Positions 51,501 through 61,497 of a DNA stretch of 64,000 nucleotides are shown here, in pieces. Made by a program: the position numbers and the translations under genes. The notes beneath the pieces are model-generated. The model worked only from the letters and a program-made list of their open reading frames with translations, made no database searches and was not told the origin of the DNA. The number at the start of each line of letters is the position of its first letter. The first letter of the stretch is position 1. This DNA is from Drosophila pseudoobscura (Eukaryota > Arthropoda > Insecta > Diptera > Drosophilidae): the NCBI RefSeq assembly GCF_009870125.1, contig NC_046683.1, positions 55,319,869 to 55,383,868 of the forward strand, in the 5' to 3' direction.

Positions 51501-54500
51501 GGTCGCTATCGATGGTCCACTAAGTGATCTGATTATGTTGAGATTCGATGGGGGGGAATGTGAATACTGGTATGAGGATAACAAGGGATGATCAAATTGA
51601 CCGTGCTGATGACTTGCATCATCTGTACATATTTTCTCGAACGCGTATCAGTGACGCAAAGCTGTATCATCATCAAAAACCACTGATCAGTGATCAATTC
51701 TATTTATGATCACAAGAAACCAAACATTCTTTCAACTCAATTACAGTAGATCCTCCCCCACTACTATTGTGATCCGTATCGCTGGTGTTGTGACCGCTGC
51801 ACACAGTCGGACAGCTTCTGCTGCTCAAAGAGTAGCACCCACTGCATGCCGTGCCACTTGGCTCTGGTCGATCATTGATCTTACCTACTTGGCGCTGTTA
51901 ATTTGTATTATTAATTCAATCAATCACAGGCCCTGCCTGCCCTAACGATCGATCACCCATCCCCATGCCGTCCAACGATCCAATGATCCAACGATCGATT
52001 GGACGACTGCCTGCGAGCATTGATCTCATCTCCCGCTTGTATCTGTATCTTGTCTCTGTCATGCCACCGTCGTCTTGTCTCTGCCCCTTCGACAGACTAC
52101 TGTATCTACGGGCACTGTACTGTGGTTTGGCATCCCACAAATGTGGCGGCGTTCTAGTTTTCCTCTGTCTATTCGCATTTTTGTCTTCGCCTTCGTCTTC
52201 GGCCTGCCCTGCCTGACGTTTGCCTCTTGGCTAATTTAATTGTTTGTTTTTTCATTAAGGCTCCTACAGCCAGATAGATAGATGGATAGATAGATGGGCG
52301 TATGGAGAGCGAGAGACTGGGATAGTGGGATGGTGGGATGAGGGGTATTTCTGAAGGCTTTTTTAGTTCATTGAAACATTTATAGCACAAACGCGCGCTC
52401 GCCGCTGGGCTGGCATTTAATTCGCTAATTGCTAATGCGCTCGCTCGCCGCTTATCAAATTGGAGCATCGAAAACCTATTTTGCTTCTTTTATTTCGTTA
52501 GTTTTTTTCGTATTTTTTTTGTTTTGGGCGTCTGCCTTTTTTGTTGCTTCTGCTGCGGCTGTGACTGCCGTTGTTTTGCTGTTTAATTTAGCCGCACATT
52601 TTAGTACAAATGTTTGATAAGATCCCGAACTCGAGTGGCTTGGTTCGGCATTACTCATACGCACTGCTGGCCCGGGACCCGTTTTCGCTTCCGGCTGTTG
52701 AACGGTTTTCATGCTCGTATTTTGAGCTTTTGGCAGATTTTCATATTTAATTATCGTTTTTATCTTTTTACTCTTTTTTGCTGCTGTTGTTGGTGGTAAA
52801 CTTATGACGTTTCATGCATGCTCAATTCGCATTTCAATTTCGATTTTGATTCAGAAATACTAAATAAGTAAATGCGGTTTTTGGAACAGGTTCAAGATAC
52901 GTTTAATGATCTGGTAATTTCGCTGAAATCCATATAAATACTGATGTTTCTCAGTGGATTGCTGATGACGATAATCTGCGTTAATTTGCAGCTTAATTGA
53001 AACGTTTATTGCCTGTTTTCTACAGATGTCTGATGAATCTCCCTGCCTTGTCGCTGGCAATTTATCTAAATTTCTATCCATTAAGCGGGCTTTGCTTTTG
53101 ACCTGAAACCTCAAGCTGTCTTTGATCTAACCACTCAATCAGTAAAGCCACCCACTGTCTGTGACTTGCCCCACAAAATTCTGCAAATTTCCACACCACG
53201 CTCACCATAGCGCCAGAAGGCAACTGGATTTTCCGTTTTTCCGTTTTTCGTTTCTATCTAATTAGGTAGTCAAAATACAAGGGGAGAACGCTTCTCGACT
53301 CCCTGTAATATAAACTGTGTCACTAAACAGAAATCTCCGACAGAACAGAGCCAGAGTCGTGGAGGCAGGAGGCAGGAGGCAGTAACGGAGGCAACAGCAA
53401 ACTCAACTTTGCCCAGAGAATTGTGTCAAATAGATAAAAAAGAAAAACGATGCCAGCAGCAACAACAACGACAGCGACAGCAACTGCGACGACAACGATG
53501 ATGGTGATGGTGATGGTGATGATGATGATGATGATGATCATGATGATGGTTATGGGGCAGACAGCCACTCCTTTCAGCAGTTGAGGCAGCAGCAGAGGCA
53601 GTTATAATTATAACCTCAATTCCCGCTTTGCTTTTGGAACTGTGCTGCTGCTGCGTGTTTAATAAGAGAAAACTGGCCCCGAAAATTGTAGAGCATTTGA
53701 ATAATTTTACAAGAATGCAATCAAAAATAAAAATAAAAAAAAAATCAAGAAGAAAAGAGGCCTCCACAGAAGTGAAAGACTACGAAAGAGATTGTCCAAA
53801 AAAAGTAGGCGGTGGCTTTTGTTGATTTAAATGGCACCCAAAAAGTCAGTCATGGAAGAAAACAGATAGGCAGGCGGAGAGACGGACAGACAGACAGACA
53901 GATAGACAGACAGACAAACAGACAGACGAGCGGACACATAAGCGGAAAGATAGACAGCTGGACAGCTGGGCAGCGGGACAGATGAACAGATGAACAGAGA
54001 GACAGCCGGACAGAGAGAGACAACTATTCAAATTGAGGTCATTCATCTCGCTTCGTTGAGCCCGCTTAAGTGAATTATGTATACGTAGATACATTTGAGT
54101 CTGGGAGAAGGGGGAAGACTCCACATAGGAGGGGGCAGCACTGAGTAGTGACGGGGAGGGGCAAGCGTAGAGCAGTGGGCAGAAGGTGGGACAGAAGCTT
54201 AGATGAGCATGTGAATGGATGGGAGGCAATGTACTCAGAAAATAGAGAGAAAATAAAACTATTTTCTATTTCTAGCGCTTTTTACCCCTCTTAACACTCC
54301 AGCAATGGAGTGGGGTGGGGTGGCGTGCGGTTGGGTCGCTACTCATTTACACTTCGGGCTTTGGGCTACGGGCTTTGGGATTTGGGCTTTTGGGGAAAGC
54401 CTTTCTCCCAGCCGCACAGAGAACATGCTAATTGCTCGCAATTAGCCATAGAATAGAACTTCCATCTACATCTACATCCATCTACCTCCATCGATCCCCC

Positions 54501-54983
54501 TCCAGCAAAGCAAAGCATAGCAAAATTCTGATTGATTGACTCGAGATCGACGCCCTCTTCTTGAGATTTGCATAAATATTTGTGCTTATCTCTATATCTC
54601 TCACAATTCTCTGCACAATTTGAATTGGGAATTTGGATATTAATGCCTTCTTCTCTTCTCCTCTTTTGGTTTGGTTTGCGTTGCTTTACTTTGCTTTTGG
54701 TTCGTTTTGGATCCATTTGATTTTCTTATGGGAGTAGGTCAGTACGAAATTTGCATACTATGCGACGAGTGTTTGCCTTTGATTTCTCACCCGATTTTTT
54801 ATTCATATTCTGATTCTGATTCTGACTGTTTGCCCTGCCCCAAATATGTACGCGAACACGTGCTCCGCTTGCCTCTTTGGTCCGGACTGTGGGTCATTTG
54901 TTGGGGGATTTCTTTGGACTGCGATTGGAATGCTGGTATGCAGGTATGCGGCCCCCTCTTATGGTGTTTATTTTATGAACTCG

Positions 54984-55018
<35 letters not shown>

Positions 55019-58000
55019 ATATTGTCGTATATCTATCGCTGCAGAATATTATAAAACAAACGTAAACTGAAGTCGAAAGATTAGGGACAAGGGAATGTCC
55101 GATACGAGTATGGCTAGGACCATTAGAATTGGGGTCAATTGCAGTGTCCACAAGTGGCAACAAAGAGGCAATTACATAACACCTTAACATATAAAATGTC
55201 CTAAGCTCTCCACACATCCAATCAGTGCGGATCCATCCGCATTAAAGACAGCATGAAGTCGGGTAAGCATCGACAGCATGGGCATCAGTCGAATTCTTTA
55301 CGAGGAATATCCTTTGCAGTTCGAGTTAACTTGGGACTCCTGCTCCTGTTCATTTGCACGGTACAGGGCCAGGCCCAAAAACAGGACTATCCTCCTTGCG
55401 ATTCGGATTCTTTTTGCATTTGCAGGGACCATCAGGTGGGCGATCTGCTGCCCGACTGCGATGACTGTTCAGGGTACATCTACTGCGGCCTGGACGTCAT
55501 ACAGAAGTTGAAATGCAGCCAGGGGGAGATCTTCGACAGCAGGCTCAGTGCCTGTGTGCCTGGAACGTGTCCTCGCAGAGATTGTACAAATAGCGTTCTA
55601 TTTCCAATGCACCCAGCAAAGTCCCCTAAATGCTTCAACAAGGATGGGGTCAATTTGGATATATTTTGCATTTGCAACGACCATCAGGTGGGCGCTTTGC
55701 TGCCCAACTGCGATGACTGTTCAGGGTACATCTACTGCGGACTGGACGTCGTACAGAAGATGAATTGCAGCAAGGGGGAGATCTTCGACAGCAGTCTCAG
55801 TGCCTGTGTGCCTGGAACGTGTCCTCGCAGAGATTGTACAAATACAGGAAATCCAGGAGACCCAGTTACACCAGCGGGCTGCACCAATAAGGAGGTGAAC
55901 TGCAGCTTCCATGGCCAGATCCTGCCCCATGGCCAGCACTGCCGCTTATTCTGGACCTGCGTGGAGGACTGCCCCATGCTGGGTTTCTGCGAGCTGGGGA
56001 TGTGGTTCGACCGGGAAAAATTCGTGTGTGATTACCCATATAATGTCAGGAACTGTCCGATCAATCAGGATTAGCTTGATCCACTGTAAATACCATTTAC
56101 AATCCAATCTAATCCAGTCAAATTCAATAAATATGTGTCATGGCAAATCGAAGCTGAACAATTCTCAATTCAACGGTCATTAGACTGCAATTGTCCTAAT
56201 GCACTGGCAACATTCAACAGCCACCAAGCAGCCGCAGCAAACAGCATTGCGATAATTTACGCAAATTGCATGACACAATTTTGTTGGTTGTTAGTTTTAG
56301 TTTTAGTTGTTGCTGGTTTTCGCCCCAAGCGGGTGGGCGGTGGCTGCGTGTGACTTGTTGTTGCTGCCGCTGCCGCCGGCATAAAGCAACAAATTTAGCA
56401 CGCAACTAACAATTTTAGCTGTTCCAGATACTCCGACTCACACACATACACACACACACACACAGGCACACCCAGGTGCATATGGAACAAAAAAAAAAAC
56501 AAACAAAAGAAGCGGCTAGAGCTATTTAGTTTGCGACACAACGAAACCCCAATACACTTTTTGATTTGAACTAATGGAAATTCCGGGAAATATCTCTAAA
56601 AATGTAGACTTCAAATACAACGAGGATCCCACCTGTTAAAAGAACTTTCGTAAGACTTTATCGGAAATATCTATGCATGAGGAGAATCACCATTGGAGAT
56701 TTGATACATTTTAAGAGGTGCTGATCAGATAAAATGGTATTTCCCTCATATTCTCTCTTTTGTTAGGGTATCCACGAAAGACTCCTCAACTCTGTAATTC
56801 TTTTCCTTGTTTTTTGTTTTTCGTCGAACGGCGAGCGGCAAACAAACAACAAACTTTCACCCGGCAGTAAGCCGCAGCATTTTGGACAATTTCGTAACTG
56901 GGTAAACACACACACTCTCCAGCTCTCACAGACACACACTCACACTGATACTCCCATGCAGTCATGCAAATGTAGAGTGCATAAAGTGCAGGCAGCGACG
57001 ACAGGTGAACGAACGACCTCAAACGAGGTCAGGCAGCAGCAACAGCAGAAGCGGCAACAGCAGAGGCTCGGGGTCGGGGACAGGGCAGGGCAGGGCCATT
57101 CATGCGCACGCTAAAGCCCAAAAAAATATCAACTATACATTATATGTATATCCATCCACATAATCGTACATATGGATGTATGTATGTGTTGCTGGAGCGC
57201 TCCGCCAGTTGGCCCTCTCTTCGCATGCTAATGGCCGCTGCTCCAGTCCGAGGGAGAGACGGTGGTTGGGGGTGGAGGGGTAGGAAAAGTAAGCTAAATG
57301 CGGGCAACATTTGGCCACTTTACGGCTGCTGCTGATGCTGCTGATGCTGCTGATGGTGCTGCCACAGATTTTGGTGACCCAAATCCTTTTCCCCCTGGCC
57401 AGAAGTGGGAGCTTGGCTTGGCTTGAACCGCACTTGTATGCGGATGCCCTGGCTATGGTTCTGGCTATGGCCTAAACGAGTTTGCTCCCCCCCCCCCCCC
57501 CCCCTACTCCCATCTTTCTCTCTTTCTTGGCCCACTCTTGGCCCTCTTCCGCCTCTGCTCCGCTCCCCGCCACTCTGCTCGTCATTTGGCTGCACTAAAT
57601 CACTTAAGATGCTTTTAGCTGGCAGCAGCAACAGCAGCAGCAGCAGCGATGGGAAAAAGTTTCAGCTTAGGCCAGCAATGCTCCACTTATTTATGTTGGC
57701 TCCCCTGAATGGGCCTGGTCCGGACATGGAACGTGTGTAATGGATGATGTTGACCTGAACCAAAGTGCCATCGTGCCATCGAGCCATCGAGCCAAGGCGT
57801 GCGATGGGTGTGCTGTGTGAGACTCTGTGGGTGGTGACAGGTGACAGGCGAATGTGGAGATGATACTGCTGGCCAGGCTCCACAAAGATTGAATAAGTAA
57901 TGATGGGGGATTATGGGTGGAAAAAGAGTAATGTGGGTTAATTCTCTTATAGCGAAGAGGCTCCATCAGATATGTACTCCCAGTCCACTCGTACTCGTAC

Positions 58001-58983
58001 GCTCAATGACAGATACTTCTCCATTATGGATTCACACTCATCCATCGATCCATTGAGCTGCTCTGCTCTGCTCCACTTCTCCCCAACTCAAACCGCTGCT
58101 CAAGCTCGCACTTTTCGAGGGCAGACTCCAGAGATTCGCCTTTGAAATCTGCAAAATCAATGGACACAAGTATGTACGAGTGTGGTGCGATGGGCAATGA
58201 GCCGCTAATTGAAAGCACCTCAAAAGAAACAGAGCAAGAACGCCGAGTGCCCGCCACAAGCAATTAGCGTTGACTGCGATTTGAAGGTGGCATCCACGTC
58301 TGCCCCATAATGCAAATCCAATGCTGGACAGCCACCACCCCACAGCCACTACTGGGAGTGGTGTGTGTTTGTGCCATTGTTATATTATGCCATAATTAAT
58401 TTACGAGCTGTGACAATTAACGCCAACGAAACGCCAAGTCTTTATGGCTTTTGTGATGTGTGGGTGGGCGTTGAGAGGCGTGACTCTCGGGCCAATGAGA
58501 ACTCCAAAGTGTAACTGTGACAAGGTTGGTGCGTGGTCAGGGGAAAACTCTGGCCCAGAAATACAGCAACCGTCCGCTAACGACCTGTGATCCTTCATTC
58601 TGGTGGGGAAATATGTGGGTCAGTGTGCTGTTGGCCAGTATCGGCTAATGGCCATCTTTCACTTTGCATGATGCTGTGGCCAGTGCTTTGCGTGATCAAG
58701 ACTTTTCCGGCATCGGCCACGGCCACGCTGCGTATGCGCAATGCATGCGAAGTTTCTTTCACTTTAGCTGCTTTATTTTACGATATTATTTGTCTTGAAT
58801 GCTGACGCATAGTGGCCACACCACACCACTGTAGAGCAGGGCACGGACAGCGGAGGGGCTGGGGCAGGCTTTCGTCATTTGGAAACCATCGCCACGGACG
58901 CCGCCGGCTACCGAACGGACCACAATAACAAGACAAAGCTGAAGAAATATACACAGAAATACACATATAAGGCGAAAAAAAGA

Positions 58984-59015
<32 letters not shown>

Positions 59016-61497
59016 AATCACTTGCCTCCGTTTTCATATTGAGCACAGTGGGTCAATGTCCCACTGATAAAGTGAGCGTGGTGCCCGTGTCCGCCGACCA
59101 GCCACAGCCACAGACAGTAACAGCCGCAGCCGCAGCGCCAGCGCCAGCTGAAAGCCAGCAACTGGAGCAGCTGCGTCTGCTTTTGCCCGTCTGCGTGTCT
59201 GTCAGACTGTCTGCCAGCCAAATGCGATTTTAATTAATAAAACATGCTCAGACGCGAGTATTTGGTTGCACAAAGGAAATTTCATGTTGTGCAATTTACG
59301 AAAAGAAAATTCAAATGGCCAAAAAACCTCAGGCTAATGAACATCACTTCAAAATGCGAAATACATACATATATTGAAATTGAAATATTTTCCCCCGACA
59401 GACGGCTGCTTGCCTTTCCATTTCAACAAGTTGTAGGACACCGAAATTTTCTAGTTGATAGCATAGCAATGTTGGCAATTTGCTACAAAGCCAAAGCCAA
59501 AGATACATATGTATCTACCGGTGTGTGACGCATTTATAAGATTTATGCGTGTGCCAGTTCTCTTTTCCATTGCTGGGGATTTGAATAAATACTATACCTA
59601 TGTATATATAAATCTGTATGGGATGCCAGAAGTGCTATCATGTTAATATTAATTGACTATTTTGTAGAGAAAACTATATATTTAAATGGGAAATAGTTTT
59701 GTGACTAATCTGTAGAAAAAAACAAACCGAACTAAAAGTAATCGTATTCATGCTCTATCTAGAAGAAAAAACACACTTTTAAACGTTATATTAATACATT
59801 TTCTAGAAGATTGGTATTTCTTAAAAGTGTTGTAATTTCACTGCATTGTTTTTAAGACGATTCTAAAAAGATTAACACATTAAATGCTTCTCCCGATTGG
59901 AGTTCAGGCACGCCCCCAACTGGGGTATCTACATTATTTATACATGTATTCTACATGAATCATACATGACTTCTACACGTATTATCGTACGAAGTTCAAA
60001 AATGTTGCATAGTTTCGGGCTGTTTCTTACTGTTTCTTCGTAGCCAATCTTATAGAAAATATACTTTACCACTATACCACTACCTTTCTCTTACAGCTGT
60101 ACGTTATGGTCGCGTTCCCAAGCGATCCCGTGAGTTGAACGGAGCAGGGTCCACTGCAGGAGGATCTGGAGCCACTTCCACATCTGGATGCCCTTTGTTG
60201 GCCGGTGCGCCGCTAAATGTGGATGATTCCACGGTGAACAATTTGCATACAAATCAACTGCAGCCACAGCAACAGCAACAACAACAACAGCAACAGCAAC
60301 AAATATTACAGCAGCAGCCGCCGCACGTGAACAGCGTCCGTGTGAAGACACCGAGTACACCACAAACGCCACAAATGTGTTCGATTGCCTCCTCGCCATC
60401 GGAGCTGGGCGGTTGCAATAGTGCCACCAACAACAATAACAACAACAACGGCAGCAATGCCAGCGGGGGTAGCGGCGTGGGCGTGGGCGTTGTAGTTGTC
60501 GGCGGACACCAGCAAATGGGCGTGGGTGCCCATACCGATGTCGGTGGCCATCAGGTGACCATGTGCCACGACGGCATGGCCGGCACGGCCAACGAGCTGA
60601 CAGTCTACGATGTGATCGTTTGCGTCTCGCAGGCGCATCGCCTCAACTGCTCCTACACGGAGGAGCTGACGCGGGAACTGATGCGACGTCCAGTGACGGT
60701 GCCACAGAATGGCGTAAGTACTGAAGCCCTCTCCTGTCAGCCTTGGCCACCTAGTAATGTATTCTCCCCTTCTTCTTTGTAGATTGCCACCACAGTAGCG
60801 GAGAGCCTGGAGTTTCAGAAGATCTGGCTCTGGCAGCAATTCTCGGCCAGGGTGACGCCCGGCGTCCAGCGGATTGTGGAGTTTGCGAAACGCGTACCTG
60901 GCTTCTGTGATTTCACGCAAGATGACCAGCTGATCCTGATTAAACTGGGCTTCTTCGAGGTTTGGCTCACCCATGTGGCGCGTCTCATCAACGACACGAC
61001 TCTGACGCTAGACGATGGCGCCTATCTGACACGCCAGCAGCTGGAGATACTCTATGATGTAAGGAAATCCCCCTGACCACCCATGCATTGCGTATCTCTA
61101 ATGTTGCCACTTCTTTCAGACCGACTTTGTCAATGCCTTGCTGAACTTTGCCAATACGCTGAATGCCTACGGGCTGAGCGACACCGAGATCGGCCTATTT
61201 TCGGCCATGGTGCTGCTGGCCTCGGACCGGACCGGACTCAGTGAGCCGAAGGTGATTGGACGGGCTCGGGAGCTGGTGGCCGAGGCGCTACGGGTTCAGA
61301 TCCTGCGCTCCCGGGCCGGATCCCCACAGGCGCTACAGCTGATGCCCGCGCTGGAGGCTAAGATCCCCGAACTGCGCTCGCTGGGGGCCAAGCACTTCTC
61401 CCATCTAGACTGGCTACGGATGAACTGGACCAAGCTGCGACTGCCCCCGCTCTTCGCGGAGATCTTCGATATACCCAAGGCCGACGACGAGCTGTAG
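30483..61497 (+). CDS. Eip78C: Ecdysone-induced nuclear receptor E78 (NR1E), A-type
   Basis: Rev-erb/E75-related orphan nuclear receptor induced by ecdysone, acting as a nuclear transcription factor. Exons 30483-31617, 34220-34521, 34577-34718, 60097-60713, 60783-61058 and 61120-61497 join in phase for 949 residues, longer than melanogaster E78A because of homopolymers. Exon 1 starts MDVYQIELE and carries an acidic tract, then His/Asn, Ser and Ala runs. The DNA-binding domain covers about residues 458-526, with C4 fingers beginning [15 protein letters not shown]-box EGCKG and the second finger CLRDGKC...CQYC split by a 55-bp intron. After a Gln/Asn/Gly-rich hinge, the ligand-binding domain fills about 700-949 and ends in an AF-2-like helix (PPLFAEIFD). 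Intron 3 is 25.4 kb and contains a nested gene. ATG 60375 (Met620) is the first in-frame ATG of exon 4 for a form lacking the DNA-binding domain. Confidence 0.97.
31618..34219 (+). other. Eip78C intron 1
   Basis: Begins gtatgt and ends ttacag. The content is low-complexity (CAACTG/CAGCTC runs at 31620-31670 and 31790-31850). The frame upstream of the 34220 acceptor is open back to 33961, but its sequence looks non-coding. No separate gene is seen. Confidence 0.7.
38258..38301. repeat. 12-bp tandem repeat, 3.7 copies
   Basis: The unit ccccctgctcag is repeated almost perfectly; the first copy starts with t. It is a simple minisatellite inside intron 3 of Eip78C. Confidence 0.9.
40260..40273 (+). 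promoter_or_regulatory. Candidate ecdysone response element
   Basis: GGGTTCAATGCCCA has the half-site GGTTCA, one spacer base, and an imperfect inverted half-site. It shares the first eleven bases of the hsp27 element core as I recall it (GGGTTCAATGC), then diverges. It lies in the long intron of an ecdysone-induced gene. One such match in tens of kilobases can be chance. Confidence 0.3.
42880..43783 (+). promoter_or_regulatory. Candidate internal Eip78C promoter and first exon (B-type)
   Basis: A (CT)n tract at 42891-42917 and scattered CTCTC suggest GAGA-factor binding. They are followed by CA-rich sequence with repeated CGCAACGCACCGCA (43425-43470) and A-rich, leader-like DNA. A donor follows 43783 (CAGAAG then gtactc). 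Eip78C is known in melanogaster to make a short form without the DNA-binding domain from an internal promoter. This position, between the DNA-binding and ligand-binding exons, fits such a start, with splicing to 60097. Several overlapping long frames here are compositional only. Confidence 0.35.
43784..55189 (+). other. Eip78C intron 3, central part
   Basis: Simple repeats dominate: GATA at 44993-45020, CAC-CAT near 45950-45972, CA at 49120-49140, GTG/TG near 46885-46980, CAGA/GACA at 50080-50180 and 53880-53935, GATGAT at 53495-53550, and TC at 54989-55017. A 147-codon minus-strand frame at 46440-46883 has no recognisable domain. No gene is supported. Confidence 0.45.
55190..55228 (+). promoter_or_regulatory. 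Core promoter of nested chitin-binding gene
   Basis: TATAAAA at 55190-55196 is followed about 34 bases later by an initiator-like ATCAGTG (A at 55224). The start codon lies 29 bases beyond, giving a very short leader, as in many small secreted cuticle or gut-lining genes. Confidence 0.65.
55253..56074 (+). CDS. Secreted protein with three chitin-binding (CBM14/peritrophin-A) domains
   Basis: Nested in the same orientation within intron 3 of Eip78C. The frame is open throughout, but a 57-bp intron (55263-55319, gtaagc...tttgcag) of a size typical for flies is almost certainly spliced out. It joins 10 bases of exon 1 to 55320-56074. The result, [20 protein letters not shown], is a clean signal peptide, and the protein has 254 residues. 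Three cysteine-rich CBM14 modules follow at about 30-92, 107-176 and 190-247, each with the aromatic and cysteine pattern of chitin binders (for example [18 protein letters not shown]). Modules 1 and 2 are nearly identical. It probably coats the peritrophic matrix or cuticle. AATAAA is at 56126-56131. Confidence 0.86.
   Translation: MKSGKHRQHGHQSNSLRGISFAVRVNLGLLLLFICTVQGQAQKQDYPPCDSDSFCICRDHQVGDLLPDCDDCSGYIYCGLDVIQKLKCSQGEIFDSRLSACVPGTCPRRDCTNSVLFPMHPAKSPKCFNKDGVNLDIFCICNDHQVGALLPNCDDCSGYIYCGLDVVQKMNCSKGEIFDSSLSACVPGTCPRRDCTNTGNPGDPVTPAGCTNKEVNCSFHGQILPHGQHCRLFWTCVEDCPMLGFCELGMWFDREKFVCDYPYNVRNCPINQD
55429..55855 (+). repeat. Internal tandem duplication in chitin-binding gene
   Basis: The block starting at 55429 (ccatcaggtgggcg) recurs at 55681 with an offset of 252 bases (84 codons) and only a few differences over about 175 bases, ending in both copies at tcctcgcagagattgtacaaata. 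The frame is preserved. Confidence 0.9.
56075..60096 (+). other. Eip78C intron 3, distal part
   Basis: After the nested gene's 3' UTR I find no further gene. Present are a run of 18 C at 57487-57504, CTGCTGATG repeats near 57328-57360, and an inverted GACCTC/GAGGTC pair at 57015-57030. An AT-rich stretch follows at 59520-60090 before the acceptor at 60096. Confidence 0.5.
57487..57504 (+). repeat. Poly-C run of 18
   Basis: A homopolymer of 18 cytosines. Its exact length is unreliable in most sequencing data. It lies in non-coding intron DNA. Confidence 0.9.
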
